Assembly (NCBI GenBank): GCA_963677885.1
Contig: OY782500.1
Location: forward strand, 2,356,001 to 2,420,000
Source: UBA1351 sp963677885
Lineage (GTDB): Bacteria > Bacillota > Clostridia > Lachnospirales > Vallitaleaceae
DNA: 64,000 nt
Reading direction: 5' to 3'
In this document: one piece after another, positions 18,162-26,211 of the stretch
Position numbering within the stretch: the first letter of the stretch is position 1
Layout of the letters: each line of letters starts with the position of its first letter
Notes under the pieces: generated by a model
The model's input: the letters and a program-made list of their open reading frames with translations, nothing else
Told to the model about the DNA's origin: nothing
Databases searched by the model: none
Translations under genes and position numbers: made by a program

Positions 18162-18248
18162 GTTGCATAGACGAGCAGTAAATCTTTGATTTACGACCAG
18201 TCTAGGATGCATAGACGAGCAGTAAATCTCTGATTTACGACCATCTAT
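18162..18248 (-). repeat. Leader hairpin repeat, tandem copies B and C
   Basis: Two 44-base-period copies of TAGAC-n5-GTAAATC-TNT-GATTTAC-n5-GTCTA (18162-18204 and 18206-18248). They occupy the whole leader between the PAP2 promoter and its ribosome-binding site. Copy A is at 6372-6415 in front of an unrelated membrane gene, in the same orientation and at the same distance from the ribosome-binding site. Confidence 0.7.
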
Positions 18249-18250
18249 AT

Positions 18251-18279
18251 AATATACTTCATACCTACATCATAGTCAA
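18251..18279 (-). promoter_or_regulatory. Sigma-A promoter of the PAP2 gene
   Basis: Minus strand TTGACT (18274-18279), 17-base spacer, TATATT (18251-18256). The predicted start of transcription is at the outer edge of the first hairpin repeat. Confidence 0.72.
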
Positions 18280-18329
18280 AACGAACACAATTCAATTGTA
18301 TTTTTTCCATATGGCTTGTCATTTTTCCT

Positions 18330-19133
18330 TTACTTCATATTGGATCCCAAGGCCTTTTGAATGAGATGCAGGGCAAGTCTTGGAGTAAACTTGAAAAGGA
18401 AATTCATTAACTTGGAATCTTTGCCTATATAGGCACGGCACTTATTCTTTTCCATAGCAAGAAGCATTTGTCTGGCAGCCTCTTCAGGAGTTAAAAGGAG
18501 TTTCATGGCCTTCGAATCCTTGTTTGACATGTTTTCATTTTCAGCACCTGAGTTCTTGGCAATGTCTGTGTTGATTCCACCAGGAAATACAACCGTCATG
18601 TTGACAGGACTACCCTTTAGCTCTACATACATACCTTCACTTAGGAGCATTACGGCTGCCTTTGAAGCACCGTATGCCACCTGACCCGGCACAGGTAAAA
18701 ATCCACCCATACTGGAAACATTAAGAATATGGGCTTCTTTTCTTTTCTTAAGCTCCGGCAAAAAAGCTTTTACCATATATAAAGCACCGTAAAAATTGAC
18801 CTTCATAACAAAATCAATCTTCTTAATATCTAGCGTCTCAATAGTAATGAAGGGCTGTATGATTCCTGCATTATTGATGATACCATCAACATGGCCATGA
18901 ATAGCTACAACTTCACCTACCAGATCTTCAATACGTTGATAATTGGTGATATCCGCAACGTGGATGGAAAAACGGTCACTGTTACCTGTTACGGACTTGG
19001 TTTCTTTTAGGGCATCTTCGTTAATATCAACTCCTGCGACACTGGATCCTCTGGACAGTAATTCTCTGACCAACTCACGTCCCACTCCACCACCGGCTCC
19101 GGTTACAACAAATACTTTTCCGTCTGTACGCAT
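18330..19133 (-). CDS. Short-chain dehydrogenase/reductase
   Basis: NAD(P)-dependent oxidoreductase of 267 residues. The nucleotide site TGAGGGVGRELV, NNAG motif, catalytic serine in NVSSMGGF and YGASKAA (Tyr-xxx-Lys) are all present. The start at 19133 has GGAGG six bases upstream; an upstream in-frame ATG at 19151 lacks a site. The C-terminus (KFTPRLALHLIQKALG) is amphipathic, as in SDRs that sit near membranes. Substrate unknown; the gene stands alone. Confidence 0.88.
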   Translation of the reverse strand: MRTDGKVFVVTGAGGGVGRELVRELLSRGSSVAGVDINEDALKETKSVTGNSDRFSIHVADITNYQRIEDLVGEVVAIHGHVDGIINNAGIIQPFITIETLDIKKIDFVMKVNFYGALYMVKAFLPELKKRKEAHILNVSSMGGFLPVPGQVAYGASKAAVMLLSEGMYVELKGSPVNMTVVFPGGINTDIAKNSGAENENMSNKDSKAMKLLLTPEEAARQMLLAMEKNKCRAYIGKDSKLMNFLFKFTPRLALHLIQKALGSNMK

Positions 19134-19311
19134 ACAAAACCTCCAATTCATAAATCACAACGTTATAATATTCAGAAATTATAATATATATTATACTCCT
19201 TTTTTTATAAAAACCAAAAAGAAATTATCTTACTGATCAATTTTTTTCAGACATATCAGATTTTCCAATATTTATATCAAAATATTCAAGTTATTGACTG
19301 CTATTCCTCTA

Positions 19312-19366
19312 TATAATGAGGTCAAGACATCAAATTCAATCACTTATGTGCAAACTTAAGCACATA
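19312..19366 (+). promoter_or_regulatory. -10 box and operator-like palindrome before the PTS genes
   Basis: TATAAT at 19312-19317 is a likely -10 box; no good -35 at the right distance was found. Downstream, TATGTGC (19345-19351) and GCACATA (19360-19366) form an inverted repeat between promoter and ribosome-binding site, suitable for a repressor or a short hairpin. Confidence 0.5.
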
Positions 19367-19386
19367 TAACCAGGAAAGGAGAACAA

Positions 19387-19836
19387 ATGATTATTGATAC
19401 AAGCCTGGTAAAGTTAAACCTTGAAGCTACGAATAAAGAAGATGTTCTAAAAGACTTAGCATCTCTCGCAGCAGCCAATAATAAAATTAATGACCAACAA
19501 ACATACATCGATGCAGTACTTAAAAGAGAAGAGGAATTTTCCACAGCCGTAGGTTTTGGTGTTGCTATTCCTCATGGAAAATCAGATGCAGTTAATGAAC
19601 CATTTTTCATGTTTGCAACCGTTGATCAAGTCGATTGGAATGCAATGGATGGAAATCCGGTTGATATGGTCTTTCTAATTGGTGTACCCACCAGCGATGC
19701 AGGATCAACCCACCTTAAAATACTGGCAGCCCTTTCACGTAAACTGATGAAAGCACCATTTAGGGAAGCACTTCGGGGTGCATCAAGTCCTGAAGAAATC
19801 ATCAAGGTTCTGGAAGAAAACGAATTAGGTTTATAA
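19387..19836 (+). CDS. PTS fructose-type IIA component
   Basis: Cytoplasmic phosphocarrier of 149 residues of the fructose/mannitol IIA family. The phosphorylatable histidine lies in VGFGVAIPHGKSDAV. It passes phosphate from HPr to the IIB domain of the next gene, which starts 50 bases later. GGAAAGGAG precedes the ATG. No kinase or DeoR-type regulator follows, unlike typical fructose operons, so the sugar may not be fructose. Confidence 0.9.
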   Translation: MIIDTSLVKLNLEATNKEDVLKDLASLAAANNKINDQQTYIDAVLKREEEFSTAVGFGVAIPHGKSDAVNEPFFMFATVDQVDWNAMDGNPVDMVFLIGVPTSDAGSTHLKILAALSRKLMKAPFREALRGASSPEEIIKVLEENELGL

Positions 19837-19886
19837 AGTTGATGAAACATCATCACATTAAATTATAAGTTATAAGAGGAGGCATT

Positions 19887-21266
19887 ATGAAAATTTTAGC
19901 AGTAACAGCTTGTCCTACAGGTATTGCTCACACTTACATGGCAGCAGAAGCCATCGAAGAAGCAGCAAAAGCAAAAGGATACGAAGTCAAAGTTGAAACA
20001 AGAGGTTCCGTTGGGGTAGAAAACGAGTTAACAGCTGAAGATATCGCCAGCGCAGATGCAATTGTTCTTGCTGTTGATACAACAGTTCCAATGGAAAGAT
20101 TTGCAGGAAAAAAATTAGTTTCAGTTGGGGTAGCTGAAGCACTTCAAAAATCAAGTGAACTTATTGAACAAGCTTTAAAAGCTCCTGTTTACAGTGCTGG
20201 CAACCTTGCCGATGAAGTCGCTGATCTTAAAGCCAAAAGGAGTGCTGAAAGAAAAGGTGCTTACAAACACTTAATGAATGGTGTATCTTTCATGATTCCA
20301 TTCGTTGTAGCAGGTGGTATTCTTATCGCCCTAAGTTTCTTGGCTGACAGCCTTATGGGTGGATGGGATGCAACTTATGCTTCCGATACACTTTCAGGTG
20401 TTCTTATGAATATCGGTGGTGGTGCTGGTGCATTCGGTCTTATGATCCCTATCCTTGCCGGTTACATCGCTTACTCCATAGCTGACAGACCCGGTCTTGC
20501 CGTCGGTATGATTGGTGGTGCTGTTGCAACCCAGATTAACGCTGGTTTCCTTGGTGCTATCGTTGCCGGTTTCTTAGCAGGTTATGTTGTCAATGCAATC
20601 AAAAAATATATTAAACTTCCTAAAACCCTTCAAGGTATTATGCCTGTACTGATTATCCCGGTATTTGGTACTTTGATTGTCGGTCTTCTACTCTTCTACG
20701 TTATCGGTGGTCCTGTAGCAGCTGTCAACACAGGTATGAACGAATTCCTAATCGGTATGGAAGGTGGTTCTGCAGCAATTCTTGGTCTTGTACTTGGTCT
20801 AATGATGGCCTTCGACATGGGTGGTCCGGTTAACAAAGCAGCCTACGCTTTTGGTACAGGTACTTTGGTTGCAGGTTCAGGTTCTATGATCATGGCAGCT
20901 GTTATGGCAGCAGGTATGGTTCCTCCAATCGGTCTTGCTCTTGCTACTTTTGTATTCAAAAACAAATTCTCACAAGCAGAAAGAGAATCCGGAAAATCTG
21001 CTCTTGTACTTGGTATTTCCTTCATCACTGAAGGTGCTATCCCATTTGCAGCAGCTGACCCACTTAGAGTTATCCCTTCAATCATGATCGGTTCAGGTAT
21101 TACAGGCGCATTATCCATGATCTTCAAAGCGACACTTAGCGTTCCTCACGGTGGAATCTTCGTACTCTTTGCTGTTGAAAACATTGCACTTTACGCACTG
21201 GCAATCCTTATCGGTTCAGTCGTAACGGCAGCTCTTGTCGGTTTCCTTAAAAAGCCTCTTGAGTAA
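19887..21266 (+). CDS. PTS fructose-type IIBC component
   Basis: Membrane sugar permease of 459 residues. The IIB domain (about 1-100) has the active cysteine in TACPTGIAHTYMAAEA. The IIC domain (about 125-455) has roughly ten helices with GGPVNKAAYAFGTG and the ITEGAIPFAAADP motif of fructose-specific IIC proteins. AGAGGAGGC precedes the ATG, and a strong terminator follows. It works with the IIA encoded just upstream. Confidence 0.92.
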   Translation: MKILAVTACPTGIAHTYMAAEAIEEAAKAKGYEVKVETRGSVGVENELTAEDIASADAIVLAVDTTVPMERFAGKKLVSVGVAEALQKSSELIEQALKAPVYSAGNLADEVADLKAKRSAERKGAYKHLMNGVSFMIPFVVAGGILIALSFLADSLMGGWDATYASDTLSGVLMNIGGGAGAFGLMIPILAGYIAYSIADRPGLAVGMIGGAVATQINAGFLGAIVAGFLAGYVVNAIKKYIKLPKTLQGIMPVLIIPVFGTLIVGLLLFYVIGGPVAAVNTGMNEFLIGMEGGSAAILGLVLGLMMAFDMGGPVNKAAYAFGTGTLVAGSGSMIMAAVMAAGMVPPIGLALATFVFKNKFSQAERESGKSALVLGISFITEGAIPFAAADPLRVIPSIMIGSGITGALSMIFKATLSVPHGGIFVLFAVENIALYALAILIGSVVTAALVGFLKKPLE

Positions 21267-21297
21267 ATATAATACGAATAGTTTTTCATAACTTAAG

Positions 21298-21338
21298 AAC
21301 ACCTATGGGAGTCTGAGAACTTCCCATAGGTGTTTTTT
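21298..21338 (+). terminator. Terminator after the PTS operon
   Basis: AACACCTATGGGA pairs with TCCCATAGGTGTT and runs into TTTTTT. Confidence 0.92.
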
Positions 21339-21389
21339 ACTTTTCATGTTTATTTTTCATTTAACTTACTTATGATTTATATCCGAATC

Positions 21390-21854
21390 CTAACTTTTCG
21401 TGATTCTGACTAGTTCAGATAGCTGCCACTGCCTTTCAGTCCTTATTGGAGTCATATTCCCATCATTAATAAGACCAATGAATTTGATAGCGTAGTCTGA
21501 AGCCACTATAGCATGCTCTTTCATATGCCCACTGGCTACAGCCTGTCCAACAACCCTTAGGGCAAGTAGTTTCTCCTCTGAATTCTGGGCTCTTGCCAGT
21601 TTATGAATCTTAAATCCAGCCTGTCTCACATCATGCATCCTGGCCTTACCATTTTGCCACGCCTCATTGACTTTAAATCCTTCTTCAATAAGAGCTAACT
21701 CAGTCGGTGTGAAGCCTATGATTTTGATAATTCGACGGGCCAAGGAAACCGACCACCTTGCACCAATACTCTGATCCACTTCTTCAAGTAATTCGTCGAT
21801 TTGATTTCTCAAACTATCATCATCAAGAATTTTTATTTTTCGAACAGATGCCAT
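21390..21854 (-). CDS. Imm5-like putative immunity protein
   Basis: Helical soluble protein of 154 residues. The sequence pattern with MHDVRQAGFKIHKLAR and AVASGHMKEHAIVASDYAIK resembles the 'putative immunity protein' family linked to polymorphic toxins. No toxin gene is visible here, so it is an orphan or has another role. AAAGGAAGT before the ATG is a moderate site. The family call is from memory of the motif. Confidence 0.65.
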   Translation of the reverse strand: MASVRKIKILDDDSLRNQIDELLEEVDQSIGARWSVSLARRIIKIIGFTPTELALIEEGFKVNEAWQNGKARMHDVRQAGFKIHKLARAQNSEEKLLALRVVGQAVASGHMKEHAIVASDYAIKFIGLINDGNMTPIRTERQWQLSELVRITKS

Positions 21855-21942
21855 ATGAATTCCTCTGGACTTCCTTTATAGACTTCAATTATTGGCTTCA
21901 TTTAACAGTTCACATCATACTCATATCACCTATGATTGCTTT

Positions 21943-22311
21943 TTAATTCATCAATATACTGACTACAAAAGTAATAAGGCCTATCCATATAAGAACAATT
22001 AACCCAGCCATAATATAATTGCTTTTTTTATCTTTCAAAAAGGCTTCCCTAGACTTTACTCTTGATTCATCCATAACATCCTGGGGAATTAGCTTCATAG
22101 CTAAAAAGATACCAAGGGGTAATAAAATAATATCATCCAAATACCCAAGAACAGGAATAAAATCCGGTATTAAATCAATAGGGCTAAGGGCGTAACTGAC
22201 AACAATAATAGCCAATATTTTTGCTCCTAAAGGAGTTCTTGGATCTTGGTATGCATAGTAAAGGGTCCCGATTTCTTGTTTCAGTTGTTTGGCTTTTTCT
22301 TTTAAGTTCAT
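21943..22311 (-). CDS. YkvA-like membrane protein (DUF1232)
   Basis: Small membrane protein of 122 residues. The DUF1232 core PLGAKILAIIVVSYALSPIDLIPDFIPVLGYLDD is unmistakable, followed by a hydrophobic helix; a second helix lies at the C-terminus (about 97-120). Its role is not known; family members occur with nucleases and membrane enzymes. It starts 20 bases after the broken methyltransferase gene and probably shares its transcript. Confidence 0.85.
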   Translation of the reverse strand: MNLKEKAKQLKQEIGTLYYAYQDPRTPLGAKILAIIVVSYALSPIDLIPDFIPVLGYLDDIILLPLGIFLAMKLIPQDVMDESRVKSREAFLKDKKSNYIMAGLIVLIWIGLITFVVSILMN

Positions 22312-22331
22312 TTTTCTGTCCTTTATCTGCT

Positions 22332-22804
22332 CTACTTACTGGTATCAAAGATATCCAGTTGAAAGACCTCGTAGTCTAGGTCTTTAACAGAACTTTCATT
22401 ATGCTTTATCTTAAAACGTTCCAGACTTTCCAGTGCCATTTTATGGGACTCTTTATCATAGGATTCAATCAGCTTACCCAACTGAATTTTTGTTTTCGCT
22501 AAACCTTCTTCATGTAAAAGAGCCAAGTTGGATTCAGCCAAATCCAAGCTTCCTTATCAATATCCGACCCATAAATTTTCTTGATTCTATCACCATGGAG
22601 TAAACCGATAACAGTAAGCATATAGGCCCCACCACAGCAAGGATCATATAAAGAGACCTGGTCAAGATCAGCGTAGGCCAAACACCGCTGGAAAATTTCA
22701 CTGGCAAGGCGGACAGGAAAATTTGGTCTACCGGTTCGGTGATAGGGGACACGCCCTGATGCATAGTCTTGGTAGTTGATTTTATCTGTGTATTTGTATT
22801 GCAT
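22332..22804 (-). pseudogene. Frameshifted, shortened AviRa-like rRNA methyltransferase
   Basis: The first frame, from ATG at 22804 (AGGAG upstream), reads an AviRa-type N-terminus: YKYTDKINYQD, GRPNFPVRLASEIFQRC and the AdoMet site YDPCCGGAYMLTVIGL. After YGSDIDKEA near 22547-22552 the frame is lost; a single missing T in the coding strand (GCTTGG where GCTTTGG is expected) explains it. The continuation is in the next frame (LDLAESNLALLHEEGLAK), ending at 22332. The joined product, about 157 residues, is also much shorter than the roughly 250 residues of the family, missing its C-terminal part. Two defects make a pseudogene more likely than a sequencing slip. Confidence 0.75.
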
Positions 22805-22985
22805 ATGTTGACTCCTAATTCTATATGCTTTTATACCATACAGTACAGTTCTACACATTGGGTAGCGTGTTCGCATGCAATTATTAAAGTATGGCTCTAC
22901 TACTATTATTCCTGAGGTCACTAATAATGATAACCAACTTTTTGCAGTCGGTTCGGAATTCTATTGATTTCAGTTAGAGAAAGTC

Positions 22986-23020
22986 CGTGTAATCTAAATT
23001 CACATTTTAAATTACACGGA
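22986..23020 (-). terminator. Terminator-like hairpin after the CPBP gene
   Basis: CCGTGTAAT (22986-22994) pairs perfectly with ATTACACGG (23012-23020); the T-run on the minus strand is weak (ACTTTCTC). Confidence 0.6.
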
Positions 23021-23058
23021 TATCTGATTGTATTGAAATAGCACTACTCAGATTAATT

Positions 23059-23970
23059 TCACTCTACTTTTAAATCCTCTACCTTTTTCATCTTCATGAA
23101 AATAAGTATCCCTAAAATCATCACACCTGCCCCAAGTACACTGACCTCTGGACCAAAGGACGTATTGGGAATGCCTACAAAAACGGCAGGACCTTCTATT
23201 TCAGTCACAAAAAGAATACTCTTCCTACCTCCATTAAGGTTAAAGACCCCATAAAGAAAAGTATTCCAGGCAAAATGGAGTCCAATTGGGGTCCAAAGAC
23301 TGTTTCTGGAAATCATTGATTGGGCAAAAAGGCCACCTGCCAGGGACAGGGTAATAGGTATTACATAAATCCCCCACGAAGTTCCCGTCGGATTCATAAG
23401 ATGCATAAGACCAAAAACAATAGATGTCACAATAAAAGTAGAAACTAAACCATATGCTTTTCTACCAAGATAAAAGAGATAACCACGGATGAATAATTCC
23501 TCAGTCACGGCTACAGAAGCCATAGCCAGGATAATATAGATAAGGCCATATATGTAGGTAGACAGGCCATTAATCTTCCAACTTAGGCCAATAATATCAG
23601 TCCAGCCAAAAACCAGAAAAAGGACAAACATAATTCCAACGAGGCCAATACCAACCATTAATCCATAACCAAGATCTTTAAACCAGCCCTTGTAAAAGGA
23701 TATTCTCAAGACCTTCATCGATTCCTTCTCAAAATATTTGAACATAAGATAGGTTGCGGCAAGAATCATCATAGGACGCAAGATTTGGTGGGCTACCATT
23801 GACAATATATCAATTGGAGCCTTTGGCGCATACATCCCATTAAAAGTAAGTCCCATTTTATCAAATAAGTTTCCCAAAGGTACAACAACGACAAAGTTCA
23901 ACATCGCAATCATTGCCAAAAACACGACTAAACGAAACCAAAAACTATAGGTCCCTCTCTCTTTACTCAT
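23059..23970 (-). CDS. CPBP (Abi) family intramembrane metalloprotease
   Basis: Membrane protein of 303 residues with about eight helices. The CPBP motifs are present: TEELFIRGYLF (EExxxR), FGLMHLM (FxxxH) and GLHFAWN (HxxxN). Relatives cleave prenylated peptides or act in bacteriocin self-protection; the target here is unknown. The start ATG overlaps the stop of the diguanylate cyclase gene (ATGA, 23967-23970), so the two are coupled. Confidence 0.88.
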   Translation of the reverse strand: MSKERGTYSFWFRLVVFLAMIAMLNFVVVVPLGNLFDKMGLTFNGMYAPKAPIDILSMVAHQILRPMMILAATYLMFKYFEKESMKVLRISFYKGWFKDLGYGLMVGIGLVGIMFVLFLVFGWTDIIGLSWKINGLSTYIYGLIYIILAMASVAVTEELFIRGYLFYLGRKAYGLVSTFIVTSIVFGLMHLMNPTGTSWGIYVIPITLSLAGGLFAQSMISRNSLWTPIGLHFAWNTFLYGVFNLNGGRKSILFVTEIEGPAVFVGIPNTSFGPEVSVLGAGVMILGILIFMKMKKVEDLKVE

Positions 23971-25073
23971 ATATTGACTACCTTATAACTTTCTACTTTT
24001 ATATTATTCTTACCGGACTTCTTCACATCGTACATAAATGCATCTGCCCGTTCAAATAACTTCTCACTGCTTTCACCGTTCCATACAGCGACTCCACAGG
24101 AAAAAGACAATTGACACACTTCAAAATCCAGTTTTTTGACCTCTTCTTGAATTCTTTCCATAGCCCTCTGAACAGTTTGTCCATCACAGTCGTTAAAGAT
24201 GATAACAAACTCGTCACCTCCATAGCGCCCAACCATATCCTCATGACGAACATTATCTTGAATCTTTAGGGCAATTTTCTTAAGAACCTCATCACCGTAC
24301 AGATGGCCGTAATGATCATTGATTTCTTTAAAATGATCCAAATCAAGAATTCCAAGATGGACCTGTTTATCGCTACACTTGTTATTTTCAATTAAGTCTT
24401 TAAGGTGTTTATAGATGGTACGCTTATTATAAAGCCCAGTCAGATCATCTTTTTCAGAAAGAAGCTTTAAACGCATATTTACCATGTCTGCATTAAGTTT
24501 ATCAGCATAAGTCTTAAGACTGTATTGATAAAACATATTAGAAATCAGAAATGCCAACAGATTGATTAAAGCTCCATTGAATAGATGGGAAAAGAGGTAA
24601 TTAGAGTCTGCCTGATAATAAGGCATTCCAAAAGCGAAAACCATATAATTCCCGGCTAAAATAAGTGCTACATATCTAGGCTCCATCCTGTTACCTGCTA
24701 TGGCAGCCATAAGAACCATCATATAAATTGAAATATCATTGCTAATGGCTTGAGCAGCAAACGTGTTAAGGATAGACATAAAAATCATCATAAACACGCT
24801 CAAGAAAATAATCGGCGTCGAGTACTTAAGAGCAAAGGTCACTTGCCTTTTAATCTGTTCCAACAGGAAGACAACGATGATTCCTGCGCCAATAATCGCA
24901 AATTTAGTCCAAATCAGTTCACTGCCATACAGGGATGATTCACGCAACAAATAAGTCACCGCCTGTAAGGTGACCACAAATAAAATAACTGCAGAAATAA
25001 ACTGCAAACGTTTTGCATTATCCAGGTTTAAGGATTTCTTGAAATCGCTGTGCTTGTCTTTGAAATAACCCAC
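23967..25073 (-). CDS. Membrane diguanylate cyclase (GGDEF)
   Basis: Cyclase of 368 residues. About six helices (about 25-190) anchor it, then a coiled linker and a GGDEF domain with KDDLTGLYNKR and an intact RYGGDEF motif. The product-inhibition I-site RHED sits five residues before the motif, so feedback by cyclic-di-GMP is expected. The start is GTG at 25073, behind AGAGG. A structured leader (25107-25163) precedes it. It is coupled to the CPBP protease that follows. Confidence 0.9.
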   Translation of the reverse strand: MGYFKDKHSDFKKSLNLDNAKRLQFISAVILFVVTLQAVTYLLRESSLYGSELIWTKFAIIGAGIIVVFLLEQIKRQVTFALKYSTPIIFLSVFMMIFMSILNTFAAQAISNDISIYMMVLMAAIAGNRMEPRYVALILAGNYMVFAFGMPYYQADSNYLFSHLFNGALINLLAFLISNMFYQYSLKTYADKLNADMVNMRLKLLSEKDDLTGLYNKRTIYKHLKDLIENNKCSDKQVHLGILDLDHFKEINDHYGHLYGDEVLKKIALKIQDNVRHEDMVGRYGGDEFVIIFNDCDGQTVQRAMERIQEEVKKLDFEVCQLSFSCGVAVWNGESSEKLFERADAFMYDVKKSGKNNIKVESYKVVNI

Positions 25074-25106
25074 TCTTTATACCTCTACTTTTACTCACCA
25101 CATCAT

Positions 25107-25163
25107 CCGGATCTATCATGCCTAAGCCCTTTCAGATAGGGGAAAGTTCAACATGCGATCCGG
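25107..25163 (-). other. Structured leader RNA before the diguanylate cyclase gene
   Basis: CCGGATC (25107-25113) pairs with GATCCGG (25157-25163); inside, CATG pairs with CATG and CTTTC with GAAAG, giving a long stem with internal loops in the 5' leader. It does not match the cyclic-di-GMP, purine or other aptamers I know. It could instead be a terminator for the sugar-sensing operon upstream, but no T-run follows. Confidence 0.5.
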
Positions 25164-25227
25164 TAATTACCTCTTTTATATTTTAACACGTTAATGCAGA
25201 TTTTAAAAGGTAAAAGGCATAAGCAAT

Positions 25228-26211
25228 TTACTCTAGAAAAGGTATAATAAACTTCTGATTCTCTTCATCAAACATATTGTCCTTATTGACCAATACTACA
25301 TCTACGTCAATGAAATCTGTCCAATCTCCACCGTAGGCTAAACGGTTGGCTTCATAGACGCTTAAATAGCCCATATTAAAAGGTCTTTGCACGATTATAG
25401 CCTTAACGATATCCTTCTCAATGTAGGAAGCAGCTTCCTCACTGATATCAAATCCTACAATATTTACTATATCGCCTAGGCCAAGGTCTTCAATGGCTTT
25501 TGCTATACCGATTAAAGTTGCCTCATTGGTAGCAAAAAGGCCTGTAATATCAGGATGTTTTTCCATCATTTCCACCGCTTTTTCATAGGCAATATCTGAA
25601 TCGTTGGAGGAATAAAGAATCTCATCCATAACCTCAATGTTTTCAAATCCATTCATGCCTTCAATAAATCCACTTTCCCGGTCAATGGCAGAGGTTGCCC
25701 CTTCCAGATGGGATATGATTCCTACACTACCTGATTCATTCATATATCTAGCCAATTCACTGGCCAAAAGTTTTGCCGCCTCCACATTGTTGGTTGCAAT
25801 AAAACTATGGTCTCTATCCAGGTTTACATCCGAGTCTACCGTTAAAAAAGGTATTCCATGATCCATGACCTGGCCGGCGACTTCTGATAATACATTGAAG
25901 TCACTGGCAGCAAGAATAATTGCCATAGGTTCAAGTTCAATTCCTTCTTTGACCAAGGCAATCTGATCATCCAGGTCAATTTCCCTCTCTGGACCAACGA
26001 AAACCACTTCAAGGCCAATCTCATCTGCGGCAACCTTAACACCACGTTCTACACTATGCCAGAAGGTCGAGTTTTCTGAACTGGTTTTGGAGACAAAATA
26101 TATAAGATCATTCTCACTACCCTTATTAATACTAATCAGAAGAATAATCAGGGCAAGAGACAAGAGACCACCCAGGCCAATGAGTAATAGTGATAAATTA
26201 CTTTTCTTCAT
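25228..26211 (-). CDS. Membrane-anchored sugar-binding protein (RbsB/XylF-like)
   Basis: Periplasmic-binding-protein-like receptor of 327 residues, outside the membrane. An uncleaved-looking N-terminal helix (about 5-27) is followed by a two-lobe type I sugar-binding fold with LVSKTSSENSTFWHSVERGVK, FLTVDSDVN, LFATNEATLIG and NIVGFDISEEA. Its gene overlaps the end of the histidine kinase gene by 14 bases and no transporter genes accompany it, so it is likely a sensor subunit for the kinase rather than an uptake protein. Confidence 0.87.
   Translation of the reverse strand: MKKSNLSLLLIGLGGLLSLALIILLISINKGSENDLIYFVSKTSSENSTFWHSVERGVKVAADEIGLEVVFVGPEREIDLDDQIALVKEGIELEPMAIILAASDFNVLSEVAGQVMDHGIPFLTVDSDVNLDRDHSFIATNNVEAAKLLASELARYMNESGSVGIISHLEGATSAIDRESGFIEGMNGFENIEVMDEILYSSNDSDIAYEKAVEMMEKHPDITGLFATNEATLIGIAKAIEDLGLGDIVNIVGFDISEEAASYIEKDIVKAIIVQRPFNMGYLSVYEANRLAYGGDWTDFIDVDVVLVNKDNMFDEENQKFIIPFLE

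Noticed and set aside
18162..18248. attachment site or insertion-sequence end
   Set aside because: No transposase or integrase lies nearby and the copies sit at the same functional place ahead of ribosome-binding sites.
22499..22560. Programmed frameshift in the AviRa-like gene
   Set aside because: No classical slippery heptamer or downstream pseudoknot was recognised, and the C-terminus is also missing.
25107..25163. c-di-GMP riboswitch before the diguanylate cyclase
   Set aside because: The GCAAAC and CGCAAAGC landmarks present at 55112-55200 are missing here.
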